From an uncultured Desulfobacteraceae bacterium (GTDB taxonomy: Bacteria; Desulfobacterota; Desulfobacteria; Desulfobacterales; Desulfatirhabdiaceae): DNA of 47,397 bases. Below, one piece after another: positions 24,497 to 33,408 of this stretch; the first letter of the stretch is position 1, and the number at the start of each line of letters is the position of its first letter. A model generated the notes under the pieces. The model saw only the letters and a list, made by a program, of their open reading frames with translations. It ran no database searches and was not told the origin of the DNA. Location of the stretch: positions 1 through 47,397 of the forward strand of contig CAJBLH010000090.1 of the NCBI GenBank assembly GCA_903953895.1, in the 5' to 3' direction. The translations under genes were made by a program, and so were the position numbers.

Positions 24497-25291
24497 ATGT
24501 TTACAAAGTGGATCAAAGCTCCTTTTCTGCATAAAAATTTATTTTGGGGATTTGTCAATCAGGAGATTCGAGGAAAATACGTTGGATCGTTCGGCGGCCT
24601 CTTGTGGAGTATCATTACCCCGATAGCGAACATGCTGATATTTATTTTTGTTTTTTCGGCTGTTTTTCAGATTCGCATGAAGCAGATCGAAACCGGTACC
24701 GACAGTTTTGTGGTGTATTTGCTGGCAGGACTGTTGCCGTGGATCGCATTCAACGACGTGGTCTCCGCCAGCACTGGCATGTTTTTGGGAAAGGCCAATC
24801 TGATTACAAAGGTTGCATTTCCACTAGAACTGGTTCCGGCAGCGGGAATTTTTGTTACCTTTATCTTAAACGGTATCGGTTTTACTCTTTTTCTGCTTTA
24901 CCTTACATTCGAAGGCTATTGCCATGTGGCCTGGTTGATGTTGCCGATTGTAACAGCCTTGTTTATGGTATTTACCCTTGGCATCGTCGTATTTATTGCA
25001 AGCCTCAGCGTTTTTGTCAGGGATATTCAACAAATAATCGGCAGTATACTTTCATTGATGATGTATCTGACACCGATACTTTATCCAATCCACATGGTAC
25101 CGGAGTCTCTCAGGTTTCTGCTGCTGGTCAATCCGGTTCTTCCCTTTATCGAGCTGTATCACCAGGTCTTGCTTCAACATGTCATTTCATTCGAGTTGAT
25201 CGGGCAAGCCATTGGATATGCGGCGATTTCTTTTGTATTTGGCGTATGGTTCTACAATAGATCCAGAAATGCATTTGCAGATGTTCTGTAG
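24497..25291 (+). CDS. wzm: ABC-2 polysaccharide export permease (Wzm type)
   Basis: Wzm forms the membrane channel that exports a lipid-linked polysaccharide such as O-antigen or teichoic-type glycans, powered by the Wzt ATPase. The 264-residue protein has the N-terminal amphipathic segment with FVNQEIRGKYVGSFGGLLWSI typical of this family and six membrane segments, ending in YNRSRNAFADVL. ATG 24497 is preceded by AGGTGG; GTG 24491 is in frame. The matching ATPase lies 3.2 kb downstream after two membrane glycosyltransferase genes rather than next to it. Confidence 0.88.
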   Translation: MFTKWIKAPFLHKNLFWGFVNQEIRGKYVGSFGGLLWSIITPIANMLIFIFVFSAVFQIRMKQIETGTDSFVVYLLAGLLPWIAFNDVVSASTGMFLGKANLITKVAFPLELVPAAGIFVTFILNGIGFTLFLLYLTFEGYCHVAWLMLPIVTALFMVFTLGIVVFIASLSVFVRDIQQIIGSILSLMMYLTPILYPIHMVPESLRFLLLVNPVLPFIELYHQVLLQHVISFELIGQAIGYAAISFVFGVWFYNRSRNAFADVL

Positions 25292-25297
25292 ACCAAC

Positions 25298-25380
25298 AGA
25301 TATGAGATTTCGCTGTGTTATTGCTCATCAGCGCATTACAGAACATCGCACACCCTCTATCCTTGCAAAATGTAATATCT
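25298..25380. repeat. Palindromic element, diverged copy
   Basis: ATTTCGCTGTGTTATTGCTC and the later CCTTGCAAAATGTAATATCTGA track the interior and end of the element at 2205 at most positions. The ends AGATAT/ATATCT remain complementary and the inner ATTTCGC/GCAAAAT still nearly pair. It fills the gap between wzm and the PMT gene, so an in-frame GTG at 25315 inside it is unlikely to be the real start of the next gene. Confidence 0.6.
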
Positions 25381-25389
25381 GAAACACAT

Positions 25390-26802
25390 ATGATGCAGAC
25401 GAACCGAATACAAATGTTGAAAACCTCGGCGACCAAAGCCATAAAATCGGTTTTCACTTCGGAAAAAGCCTATGCGCAGTCTCTCATCTTTATTTTGTGT
25501 GTGGGGTTGCTGCTGCGGCTTTCTTTCGTTTCGTACCCGTCCCAGGTGGTATTCGATGAAGTAGGTTTTGGAAAACTGGTTACCGCCTACGGATGGACGG
25601 GTGAACGTCTTTTTGATATTCATCCGCCGCACGGGAAATTGTTGATTACGGCGGGTGCACACATGGGAGGCTATACAGGTACTATCGATTTTTCAAAAAT
25701 CGGTACACCTTGTTCCGAATCCATCGCGCCGCTCAGGTTTGTGCCGGCATTGGCCGGAGCGTTGATTCCAGTGCTGGTTTTGGTTGTATTGGCACAACTG
25801 GGCGGGTCTCTGGCAGCAGCCTTCCTGGGTGCTATTTTGGTGGCTTTTGACAATGCATTTGTCGTCCAATCCCGGGTTATCGGGTTGGATACCCTCCTTG
25901 TCTTTTTTATGCTCTCCTCGCTCATTGCCCTTCTTGCCGCAAAATCGCGAAATGGAAAGTCAAAAATCGTGTTTTTGCTGTTATCCGGAATGTTTGCAGC
26001 ATTGTCTGTTGGTACAAAATTCACCGGGTTGGTGGCCCCAGGGTTGGCAATGGTCATTCTGGGGGATGACTTGCTGCGAGAAAAAAGCGCACAGCGCCGG
26101 TGGATGGTGCTTGCCTATGCCGCAGTTTTTGTAGGTGCGGCAGCAGCCGTCTATCTTATAGGATGGAAAATTCACTTTCAGATGATGCTGTTTCCGGGTG
26201 AAGGCGATGCGTTTTATGTTCCCACAGGAGATTTTATATCAGACACGATTCATCTGCATCGCATCATGCTTTCTGCAAATGCCGGCATTACAACGCAACA
26301 CCCTTACTCAAGTTTCTGGTGGCAATGGCTGCTGATGAAAAGACCGATATTTTACTGGGTGAAAGATAACGCCGGGATATATTTTATCGGCAATCCACTG
26401 ATCTGGTGGGGGGGAGGCGCGATCTATCTCTGGCTGATGGGCTATCTGATTTTCGGCAGAGCAAGAAATTTGACGCGTGAGATTGCCACAGACAGACGTC
26501 CGATGCTCTGGATACCCCTGGCCGGATATTTTATTTCCATCCTTCCCCTCGTGCCGATCATCCGCCCCTTGTTTATGTACCATTATCTGCCTGCGCTGGC
26601 GTTTGCATTGATTGCCGGAATGCTCTGGATCGATGTGCTGGGATTTACGAAAAGCACACCGCTGGGTGCGCAACGGTTTTCTTATTATGTCGTTACCGGA
26701 TGCTGCATGGCCGTTTTTCTCTTGCTTACCCCCATAACTTATGGATTCCCTTCGCTAAGTTTTTATCAGCGCATATTGGGCATGACTGGCTTTGGGCCAT
26801 GA
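25390..26802 (+). CDS. PMT-family (GT39) dolichyl-phosphate-mannose-type protein mannosyltransferase
   Basis: This GT-C membrane enzyme would transfer mannose from polyprenyl-phosphate mannose to Ser/Thr of proteins passing through the membrane. The 470-residue protein with about ten membrane segments carries the family hallmarks VVFDEVGFGKL (Asp56-Glu57), FDIHPPHGKLLI (78-85), FSKIG and LRFVPALAGALIPVL in the expected order. ATG 25390 or 25393 is chosen because sequence upstream belongs to a palindromic repeat; neither has a strong ribosome site. The TGA overlaps the next ATG. Exported proteins with long Pro-Thr linkers are encoded just upstream (22315), and a DPM1-like donor synthase at 2375, so protein O-mannosylation is a reasonable but untested role. 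Confidence 0.82.
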   Translation: MMQTNRIQMLKTSATKAIKSVFTSEKAYAQSLIFILCVGLLLRLSFVSYPSQVVFDEVGFGKLVTAYGWTGERLFDIHPPHGKLLITAGAHMGGYTGTIDFSKIGTPCSESIAPLRFVPALAGALIPVLVLVVLAQLGGSLAAAFLGAILVAFDNAFVVQSRVIGLDTLLVFFMLSSLIALLAAKSRNGKSKIVFLLLSGMFAALSVGTKFTGLVAPGLAMVILGDDLLREKSAQRRWMVLAYAAVFVGAAAAVYLIGWKIHFQMMLFPGEGDAFYVPTGDFISDTIHLHRIMLSANAGITTQHPYSSFWWQWLLMKRPIFYWVKDNAGIYFIGNPLIWWGGGAIYLWLMGYLIFGRARNLTREIATDRRPMLWIPLAGYFISILPLVPIIRPLFMYHYLPALAFALIAGMLWIDVLGFTKSTPLGAQRFSYYVVTGCCMAVFLLLTPITYGFPSLSFYQRILGMTGFGP

Positions 26803-28448
26803 AAGCAATAAAAATCCGTATGCCGGCACGTGATGGTCTCGTGTTTTTTGCCGCCTGGGGCGGTTTTTTGTTGTATGTATGGCCGCGAATGTTTTTTTCA
26901 ACTCCGGAAGGCATATTTGCGGGCGAGCGGGCCATCTGGGGAGATTGGGCCGGTCATCTGGCCGGCACTGCGGTATTTGCTTTTCGCCCCGTATCCATGT
27001 GGTTCGACAATCATCCCCTGTTTTACGGGCAATCGTTTAATTATCCATTTGTATCCAGCATGATATCAGGTCTTCTGATGCGGGCCGGGGCAGATCGGGT
27101 TTCAGCGATGGTTGTTCCGTCCATTGTCACCAGTATTTTACTTCTGATAATTCTCTATTGTTTTTACAACACCATTTTAGAATCCAGAAGGCAGGCCTAT
27201 GCCGCCATTACCTTGTTTTTAATGAGTGGTGGGCTTGGATTTATATATTATATCCAGAATATGTTTCAAACGCCGACACTCAAGGCATTGCTTTTTCCAA
27301 TTCGGGAATATACGTTTTTAGAAGATAAAGGCATCTATTTTCGAAACATCATTCCATCCGAACTGCTGCCGCAGCGAAGCTTCTTATTAGGTCTGCCGGT
27401 GGCGCTATTTCTGCTCTGGTGTCTGATGCGGTGGCTATCGAGAGATTCAGAGAGATCGTCGGTTCTCAGCTTTTTTGCGTTAGGTATTCCGGCTGGTTTT
27501 CTGATGATCATTCACACCCATACCTACATGGCCGTCATCATATTTTGTCTATGCCTCACCATATCGAATATGGCGTCTCTTAAACGAATGCTTGCGTTTG
27601 CACTGAGTGCCGGCTTGATATCGATATGGCTGTATGCCACACTTCATGGGCAATCTCAGCCTGCGCGATGGTTCGGCCTGGAATGGGGATGGATGGCCAA
27701 TTATCACAAAAAAGAACTGCTGCCTTTTTTAAAATTCTGGCTGATGAATTGGGGGCTGGTGCTGCCGCTGGCGCTGTGGGGAACAATTCGGATGCGGGAT
27801 TATCGGCATCCGCTGGTGATGGGTGGATGGGTGCTTTTTGTACTGTGCAATATCGTTCGGTTTCAACCCTGGAACTGGGATAACGCGAAGCTTCTGACGT
27901 GGAGTTATCTGATGCTGGTAATCCCCGTCGTCCGCATATTGGCCTGTCTCTGGAAATCCGGTCATCGGGCGCTCAAGGGGGTTGCAATCGCCCTGACAGG
28001 ACTGATGATCTTTTCCGGTGGACTGGAATTGATGCGACTGATGCAAACTGGTCAGACGACGCACCAGATGTGGAATACGTCAAAAATCGATATGGCGTCG
28101 AACCTTCAGAAAATCCTACAGCCAAACGAAACGGTTCTGACTGATGATGATCACCTGAACTGGGTGTCATGCCTGGCAGGCGGGCAGATATTGATGGGGT
28201 TTCGGGGGTGGCTCTGGTCTTACGGGATCAATTATTCCGAAAGGGAAAAAGATATCCGGCTGATGTATTCCGCAAAACCCGGCGCAGAAGATTTGTTTAA
28301 AAAATATCATGTGCGGTATGCCGTGGTGTCTCCTTCCGCCAAAAGCAATTTTGGCGCCAATGAATTGCTGTTTTTATTGAAATATAAAATGGTGATGAAA
28401 GATAATGATACACGCGTTTACGATGTAACATCACCTCGAAATATGTAA
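26799..28448 (+). CDS. Polytopic membrane protein, probable GT-C glycosyltransferase
   Basis: The 549-residue protein has about ten membrane segments. A first extracytoplasmic loop carries acidic residues (FAGERAIWGDWAGHL) where GT-C enzymes keep their catalytic Asp/Glu, followed by FYGQSFNYPFVSSM. The C-terminal part is a soluble domain of about 110 residues (NLQKILQPNETVLTDDDHLNW... to the end) with a KYHVRYAVVSPSAKS segment, as in many bacterial GT-C proteins. The start overlaps the upstream PMT stop (ATGA), so the two are translationally coupled. Specific donor and acceptor cannot be read. Lipid-linked sugar transfer on the periplasmic side is likely. Confidence 0.7.
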   Translation: MKAIKIRMPARDGLVFFAAWGGFLLYVWPRMFFSTPEGIFAGERAIWGDWAGHLAGTAVFAFRPVSMWFDNHPLFYGQSFNYPFVSSMISGLLMRAGADRVSAMVVPSIVTSILLLIILYCFYNTILESRRQAYAAITLFLMSGGLGFIYYIQNMFQTPTLKALLFPIREYTFLEDKGIYFRNIIPSELLPQRSFLLGLPVALFLLWCLMRWLSRDSERSSVLSFFALGIPAGFLMIIHTHTYMAVIIFCLCLTISNMASLKRMLAFALSAGLISIWLYATLHGQSQPARWFGLEWGWMANYHKKELLPFLKFWLMNWGLVLPLALWGTIRMRDYRHPLVMGGWVLFVLCNIVRFQPWNWDNAKLLTWSYLMLVIPVVRILACLWKSGHRALKGVAIALTGLMIFSGGLELMRLMQTGQTTHQMWNTSKIDMASNLQKILQPNETVLTDDDHLNWVSCLAGGQILMGFRGWLWSYGINYSEREKDIRLMYSAKPGAEDLFKKYHVRYAVVSPSAKSNFGANELLFLLKYKMVMKDNDTRVYDVTSPRNM

Positions 28449-28503
28449 TGAAAATGACTTCCGGTAAATGCCGGGGCCACCGTTTTTGGAGATGTAAAAT
28501 AAG

Positions 28504-29718
28504 ATGTTCAAAGTGATTGTCAATGACCTGCATAAACATTACAGAATTTATAGCCGCCCGATCGACCGATTGGCGGAAGCCATTACGCGCAAGCCCAGGC
28601 ATCAGGTTTATAACGTCTTGAACGGCATCTCTTTTTCACTGGCGCCCAGTCAATCACTGGCGATTATCGGCGATAATGGTGCTGGAAAATCCACGTTGAT
28701 GAAGCTTCTGGCGGGAACGCTTACGCCGAATGCCGGTACAATGGAAATCAAAGGGCGGCTTGCCGCATTGCTCGAGCTGGGGGCGGGATTTCATCCGGAG
28801 TTTACGGGGCGTCAGAACATATATTTAAATGCCGCGCTGCTGGGATTGACCAAAGAAGAAACACAGGAGCGGGAGAAATCGATTATCGCTTTCTCCGAGC
28901 TGGAAGAGTTCATCGATCGCCCGGTGAAAAACTATTCCTCGGGGATGTATGTCCGTCTGGCTTTTTCCATTGCAACCAGCATCGATCCGGACATTCTGAT
29001 CATCGATGAGGCGTTGTCCGTGGGAGATATTGCTTTTCAGCGAAAGTGCATCGATCGGATGAATGTTTTCAGAGCTCAGGGCAAAACCATGATATTTTGC
29101 AGCCATTCCATGTATCATGTACAGGAACTCTGCGAAAAGGCGATGTGGCTGGATCACGGCCAAATCCGCTATATGGGCGCCTGCACAGAGACGGTAGCCC
29201 GGTACGAAAATTTCTGCAAAGCTAAAAAAACACCGGACGACGCAACGAATGCACCGCCTGCTTTGTCTCATGCCAAAGATTGCCACGTTTCGCTGCTACG
29301 TGTCGAAGATATCGCAGGTAATCCGACGGATACGCTGATACCTTTCGGCGATGCGGTGCTTCGGATGGATGTGGATATTTTGAAAGACGGGCTGATGCCC
29401 AGGTTTGGTTTCGGATTTGTCATGCCCGATGAAACGCCTCTTTATGCAGGTTTGACCCACCACGATGACATTTCGTGCGGCCCATATTCTGCCGGAGAAA
29501 AGATTACGGTGCGCCTGCATCTCGATAAATTTCCTGTCAGAGAAGGAACATACCGTTTGGTTGGCGGTGTGGCCGAAAACAGCGGATTGCTGTGGTATGA
29601 ATATAAATATGTCGGACCTGTAAAAGTAGAGCCCAACAAAGGTGTTGGCCTTCTTTCCTGCGGACATGCATGGGAGATCAAAACGACAGCAGAAAGCGGA
29701 GTGGCAACAACAGCATGA
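28504..29718 (+). CDS. wzt: ABC polysaccharide export ATPase with C-terminal glycan-binding domain (Wzt type)
   Basis: This is the energising subunit for the Wzm permease. The 404-residue protein has Walker A GDNGAGKST (56-64), the GRLAALLELGAGFHPEFTGR segment characteristic of Wzt/TagH proteins, signature YSSGMYVRLAF, Walker B DILIIDEALSVGD and the switch histidine SHSMYHV. Residues from about 255 on form an extra beta-sandwich domain (ITVRLHLDKFPVREGTYRLV) like the C-terminal domain of Wzt that recognises the capped end of an O-polysaccharide. GGAG lies about 13 bases before ATG 28504. Its stop overlaps the next start by ATGA. Confidence 0.93.
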   Translation: MFKVIVNDLHKHYRIYSRPIDRLAEAITRKPRHQVYNVLNGISFSLAPSQSLAIIGDNGAGKSTLMKLLAGTLTPNAGTMEIKGRLAALLELGAGFHPEFTGRQNIYLNAALLGLTKEETQEREKSIIAFSELEEFIDRPVKNYSSGMYVRLAFSIATSIDPDILIIDEALSVGDIAFQRKCIDRMNVFRAQGKTMIFCSHSMYHVQELCEKAMWLDHGQIRYMGACTETVARYENFCKAKKTPDDATNAPPALSHAKDCHVSLLRVEDIAGNPTDTLIPFGDAVLRMDVDILKDGLMPRFGFGFVMPDETPLYAGLTHHDDISCGPYSAGEKITVRLHLDKFPVREGTYRLVGGVAENSGLLWYEYKYVGPVKVEPNKGVGLLSCGHAWEIKTTAESGVATTA

Positions 29719-31553
29719 CAGTATATTTTCCCTCTCAGGTGATTCTGGAAGTAACGAGCGCCTGTAATCTGAGATGCAAAGGCTGCGCAATTCACGGGCC
29801 AGACAGTTTTGTAACCCGGCCGGCCGGTCCCATGCCGGAAGAAATCTGGCGTACGGCCATTGCCGAAATCGGATCATGGGACCGGCAACTCAATCTGACC
29901 ACCCACGGCGGCGGAGAGCCGCTGCTTCATCCCCGGTTGAAAGAGATACTACAGTTTGCCAAGTCTTTTCCCGAACTTCAGGCAGGGTTTCTGACCAATG
30001 GAATGCTCTTTGATACGAACTGGTCCGAGTTCGCCTTGTCTGTGGGGCTGGACTGGATCGCTTTCAGCATTGATGGCGTCTCTGCTGAAACACATCGGAT
30101 CGTTAGAAAAAACTCCGATCTGGATATGATTGAAAAAAATCTCCAGGCTCTGCTTTCGCTCAGAAAACGGGAAAAATCGCAGAAGCCTTATACGTCGCTG
30201 AATATGGTGGCTTACGAAGAAGTGGCGGATCAGAAAGAACTTTTTGTAAAACGCTGGCTTAACCAGGTAGACAATATCACGATTTCACATTACAGAAATC
30301 CGCCGAACAGCAAGCGCTGGCCTCTGGTTCCTTCTGAAAGAACCCCCTGCTTTCTGCTCTGGTCTCAGATGGTGATTGCCAGTGATGGCAGGGTCGGGTT
30401 GTGCTGCGAGGATTTCAACATTGATTTTCCCTTCGGAAGAATCGGAGAAAAGCCGTTGATCGAGATATGGAACGGCCCCGAGATTTCCGAATTAAGAAAA
30501 ATGCACGAGAAGGGGGATTTCGCCAGTCATCCGATGTGCCGCGACTGCGATACCTGGGCAGACAATATCATTCAGAAAACCGAAGACAATGACCATATCG
30601 GGTGCCAAATGTTTTATAAAGCATCGCAGATTGAATACAAGCCTCTTCTTCGGAAGTCGGAAAATATTACGCTGCCGTATCCAACGGAGGATCACCCGGC
30701 GATGGTTGCGGCACTCGGTATTTTGCCGCATGAAAAAGTTCTGGATGTCGGGGGCGGCCATTTTCCGTTTTCGCGTGCGGATGTTGTGGTGGATATCGAT
30801 TTTGCTTCGGGCCAGCACCGGGATGGAAGCAAAATGATGATTGATTTTTCAAAACATGGTTACGTTCAGGCCGATATGACCGAGCTGCCGTTCAAAGACA
30901 AGTGCTTTGATGTGGTGGTTTGCATTCAGGCGTTGGAGCATACGGCAAGACCGGAAAAAGCCTGTGAGGAACTGATGCGGGTTGCGCATCGGGGATTTAT
31001 CGAAACTCCCAGGAAATGGACGGAATATTATGCCGGACATCCGACGCATCGCTGGCTGATAGATGATGTAAACAATGTATTAACGTTTGAACCCATTGTC
31101 TTTGATCGTTCCCCCTTTCATAATTTTGCACTGCCGCCGTTGTGGAACTCTCCTGAAATGCTGGGTAAATCCTTGACGGAACATCGTCATATCGCCTGCG
31201 TTCAGTGGGTGTGGCAAGACAGATTTGCGTATCGGGTCATGGCAGGCAGCCCGGTCTCCGAAGTTTCTTTGGCGGCAAGGCATTACCATTTTGCCGGCAA
31301 TCTTCTCTACTGGATGGCGCCTGTGGAACAAGGGCTTTTTCATGCGGCGCTTGCGGCAGAAAAATGTCCGGATAATCCCGAATACTCTAAACGATATGCC
31401 GTTTATCTGGCGCTATGCGGAAAATGGCGCCTGGCTTTCCGGCATGGCTTAAGTTTAAAATTATCGGTAGATGTGATAGAATCCTATCTGATGCTGAAGT
31501 TTTTTCGCCGGCTGGTTGCCTGGTACAGATACAGATTCGAGAAAATTAGATGA
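29715..31553 (+). CDS. Radical SAM/SPASM - class I methyltransferase fusion
   Basis: The 612-residue protein has two modules. Residues 1-300 form a radical SAM domain with CNLRCKGC (Cys17, 21, 24) for the 4Fe-4S cluster, THGGGEPLLHP, and a SPASM-type C-terminal cysteine set (PCFLLW, GLCCEDF, CRDC). From about residue 330 there is a SAM-dependent methyltransferase-like domain with LDVGGGHFPFSRADVVVDID, MTELPFKDKCFDVVVCIQAL and EHTARPEKACEELMRVA. Both modules use SAM but by different chemistry. ATG 29715 overlaps the wzt stop, tying it to glycan export. Substrate is unknown; a sugar, lipid or peptide end-group would fit. I know of no characterised enzyme with exactly this order. Confidence 0.82.
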   Translation: MTVYFPSQVILEVTSACNLRCKGCAIHGPDSFVTRPAGPMPEEIWRTAIAEIGSWDRQLNLTTHGGGEPLLHPRLKEILQFAKSFPELQAGFLTNGMLFDTNWSEFALSVGLDWIAFSIDGVSAETHRIVRKNSDLDMIEKNLQALLSLRKREKSQKPYTSLNMVAYEEVADQKELFVKRWLNQVDNITISHYRNPPNSKRWPLVPSERTPCFLLWSQMVIASDGRVGLCCEDFNIDFPFGRIGEKPLIEIWNGPEISELRKMHEKGDFASHPMCRDCDTWADNIIQKTEDNDHIGCQMFYKASQIEYKPLLRKSENITLPYPTEDHPAMVAALGILPHEKVLDVGGGHFPFSRADVVVDIDFASGQHRDGSKMMIDFSKHGYVQADMTELPFKDKCFDVVVCIQALEHTARPEKACEELMRVAHRGFIETPRKWTEYYAGHPTHRWLIDDVNNVLTFEPIVFDRSPFHNFALPPLWNSPEMLGKSLTEHRHIACVQWVWQDRFAYRVMAGSPVSEVSLAARHYHFAGNLLYWMAPVEQGLFHAALAAEKCPDNPEYSKRYAVYLALCGKWRLAFRHGLSLKLSVDVIESYLMLKFFRRLVAWYRYRFEKIR

Positions 31554-32503
31554 TGCAGCCGTATATTTATGAAATAGAGCCTACCAATCACTGCCCTTAC
31601 ACATGTATCATGTGCCCGCGCGGATTGGGCCGCATGCGCCGTGCCGTCGGGTTTATGGAAGTTGATGCCTTTGGCGATGTGATCAAGCAATTCCCGGCCA
31701 ATCAAAAATTGGTGCGGTTGCATCATTTTGGCGAGGCTGTGCTGCACCCCGAAATTGATACGATGATCGAAATGGTTGCAGATGTCGGGCTTATCTCAGT
31801 GCTTTCCGTCAATCCGGCAACATTGTCTCCGGCCTTGATTCGGAAACTGATACAAAGCGGCATACACATCATCTGTTTTTCACTCGATGCGTTATCCGAC
31901 GAGGGCTTGCAAGATATCAGAGGTATCAGGCGCGCATTTGACGCATGCTGGTCAATGATCGAAGAATTTATCGATGTCAGCCGGGACAGCGGGAGGTTTG
32001 TCTTAAAAATAATCCAGATGGTTCGCTTAAAACAAAATGAAATGCATCGCAAAGCGTTTGCGGAAATTAAAAATAAATACGCTGAATCCGATGTTTATTT
32101 GTATTTAACGGAAAATTACGGATTTGGAGATATCAATCTGGTAGAAAAAACGACACCCGGAGGAAGTGCTTACATTTCTTCAGGGCTTCGGCCCTGCAAT
32201 TCGCCGTTTACGGAGGTATCCATTTTATGGAACGGTGATGTCGTGTTATGCTGCTATGATTATGATGGATTTAATATCATAGGAAATATTCATGATAAGC
32301 CCTTATCTGAAATATGGGGGGATAGTAAAATAAAAGAAATCCGGGGTCTGTTTGAAACCGGACAGACGCGAAAGCTGCCCCTTTGCGCCAATTGTTTTCT
32401 ATCGCCGCATCATTTTTCGGAGAAAGGTGCAACCATCGGAAAAGGATGGCAGGAAGAGTCTGAAATAATAGACATATTCGAAAAAGCAATGGTGAAATCA
32501 TGA
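31550..32503 (+). CDS. Radical SAM/SPASM enzyme
   Basis: The 317-residue cytoplasmic iron-sulphur enzyme has CPYTCIMC (Cys15, 19, 22) near the N terminus, the TIM-barrel landmark LHHFGEAVLHPEID, and a C-terminal SPASM-like set (PCNSPF, WNGDVVLCCYDY, IGNIHDKPLSEIW, PLCANC). Such proteins modify peptides or small molecules using a 5'-deoxyadenosyl radical. Its ATG overlaps the stop of the radical SAM-methyltransferase fusion, so the pair is made together and may act in sequence. Nothing in the sequence identifies the substrate. Confidence 0.85.
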   Translation: MMQPYIYEIEPTNHCPYTCIMCPRGLGRMRRAVGFMEVDAFGDVIKQFPANQKLVRLHHFGEAVLHPEIDTMIEMVADVGLISVLSVNPATLSPALIRKLIQSGIHIICFSLDALSDEGLQDIRGIRRAFDACWSMIEEFIDVSRDSGRFVLKIIQMVRLKQNEMHRKAFAEIKNKYAESDVYLYLTENYGFGDINLVEKTTPGGSAYISSGLRPCNSPFTEVSILWNGDVVLCCYDYDGFNIIGNIHDKPLSEIWGDSKIKEIRGLFETGQTRKLPLCANCFLSPHHFSEKGATIGKGWQEESEIIDIFEKAMVKS

Positions 32504-33408
32504 TGATGGCAGACCGACTCCTGGCGTTTTATTTTCAGAAAGTTTTGAAAGCCGCATCCATGCTGCCCCCCCCTCTGGCTTATAAAATACTGCCGGCCAC
32601 AGGGCATCTGTTTCGAAAATGGGATGTTTATTCTGCGGGAGTGGATGAACCGGGGATATTATTTCGGGCTGAACACAATCTGAAACACATTGGCTTGTTT
32701 TCTGATCGTAACATCAAGCAGATAATCAACAATAATCTACGGTTTGAAAGCCGGGTTGTCACGGAAAAATACTGGATCAGAGAAAGAAATAAATCCAAGA
32801 TATTAAATAGTTTTAACGCTTCTGATTTAACCCTGTTTCAAAATCTGTTAGAAAAAAATACATGCGTGATTGTCAGTGCGCATGTGGCAGGCATATTCAT
32901 GCTGCTGGCATTGCCCGATTTGATCCATCATAACACTCTGGTGATCCGGGGAAATCCGCTGACCCATTCATGGAAACATTTAAACCCTTTCATCATGCAC
33001 TCGATCGAGACCGTAAAAATCTGGAAAGAATACCAGCCTTTCATCTTTATGGATGAGGGGGATATGATGAACAAAAGCAGGGCGGCTCTGAGTTCCGGAA
33101 CAAATGTACTGATATGCCCGGATCTGCCGGGATTTTCTCAGGGGGTGCAGGTCAACTTCTTTAACCAACAGGTTGTTGTGCCGGTCGGTGCGGTAAAGCT
33201 GGCGCGCGATGCCGATGTTCCAATATTGATTACCATCCCCTGGACGTTCACTTGTACGGAACCGCATCGTCTATATTTAAAAATTATTCACCCGGAAGAC
33301 ATCAACGAAGGCATGACGACCATTATGGAGAGCATCGAGTCGGTCATCAAGCTGAATCCGGCGTGTTGGGCCGGGTGGATGTATATTGATCGAATGCTTG
33401 CCGCATGA
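32500..33408 (+). CDS. LpxL/HtrB-like acyltransferase with altered catalytic motif
   Basis: The 302-residue protein matches the layout of lipid A lauroyl/myristoyl-type acyltransferases and related lysophospholipid acyltransferases: N-terminal membrane-associated helix, then VIVSAHVAGIFMLLALPDL in place of the HxxxxD/E block, LVIRGNPLT, and a later VLICPDLPGF and FNQQVVVPVGAVKLARDADVPI. The catalytic His is present (His128), but the expected acidic residue five positions on is Phe133, so classical acyl transfer may be impaired or use another residue. It overlaps the upstream radical SAM gene and the downstream GNAT gene by four bases each, forming a tightly coupled block. Confidence 0.65.
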   Translation: MMMADRLLAFYFQKVLKAASMLPPPLAYKILPATGHLFRKWDVYSAGVDEPGILFRAEHNLKHIGLFSDRNIKQIINNNLRFESRVVTEKYWIRERNKSKILNSFNASDLTLFQNLLEKNTCVIVSAHVAGIFMLLALPDLIHHNTLVIRGNPLTHSWKHLNPFIMHSIETVKIWKEYQPFIFMDEGDMMNKSRAALSSGTNVLICPDLPGFSQGVQVNFFNQQVVVPVGAVKLARDADVPILITIPWTFTCTEPHRLYLKIIHPEDINEGMTTIMESIESVIKLNPACWAGWMYIDRMLAA

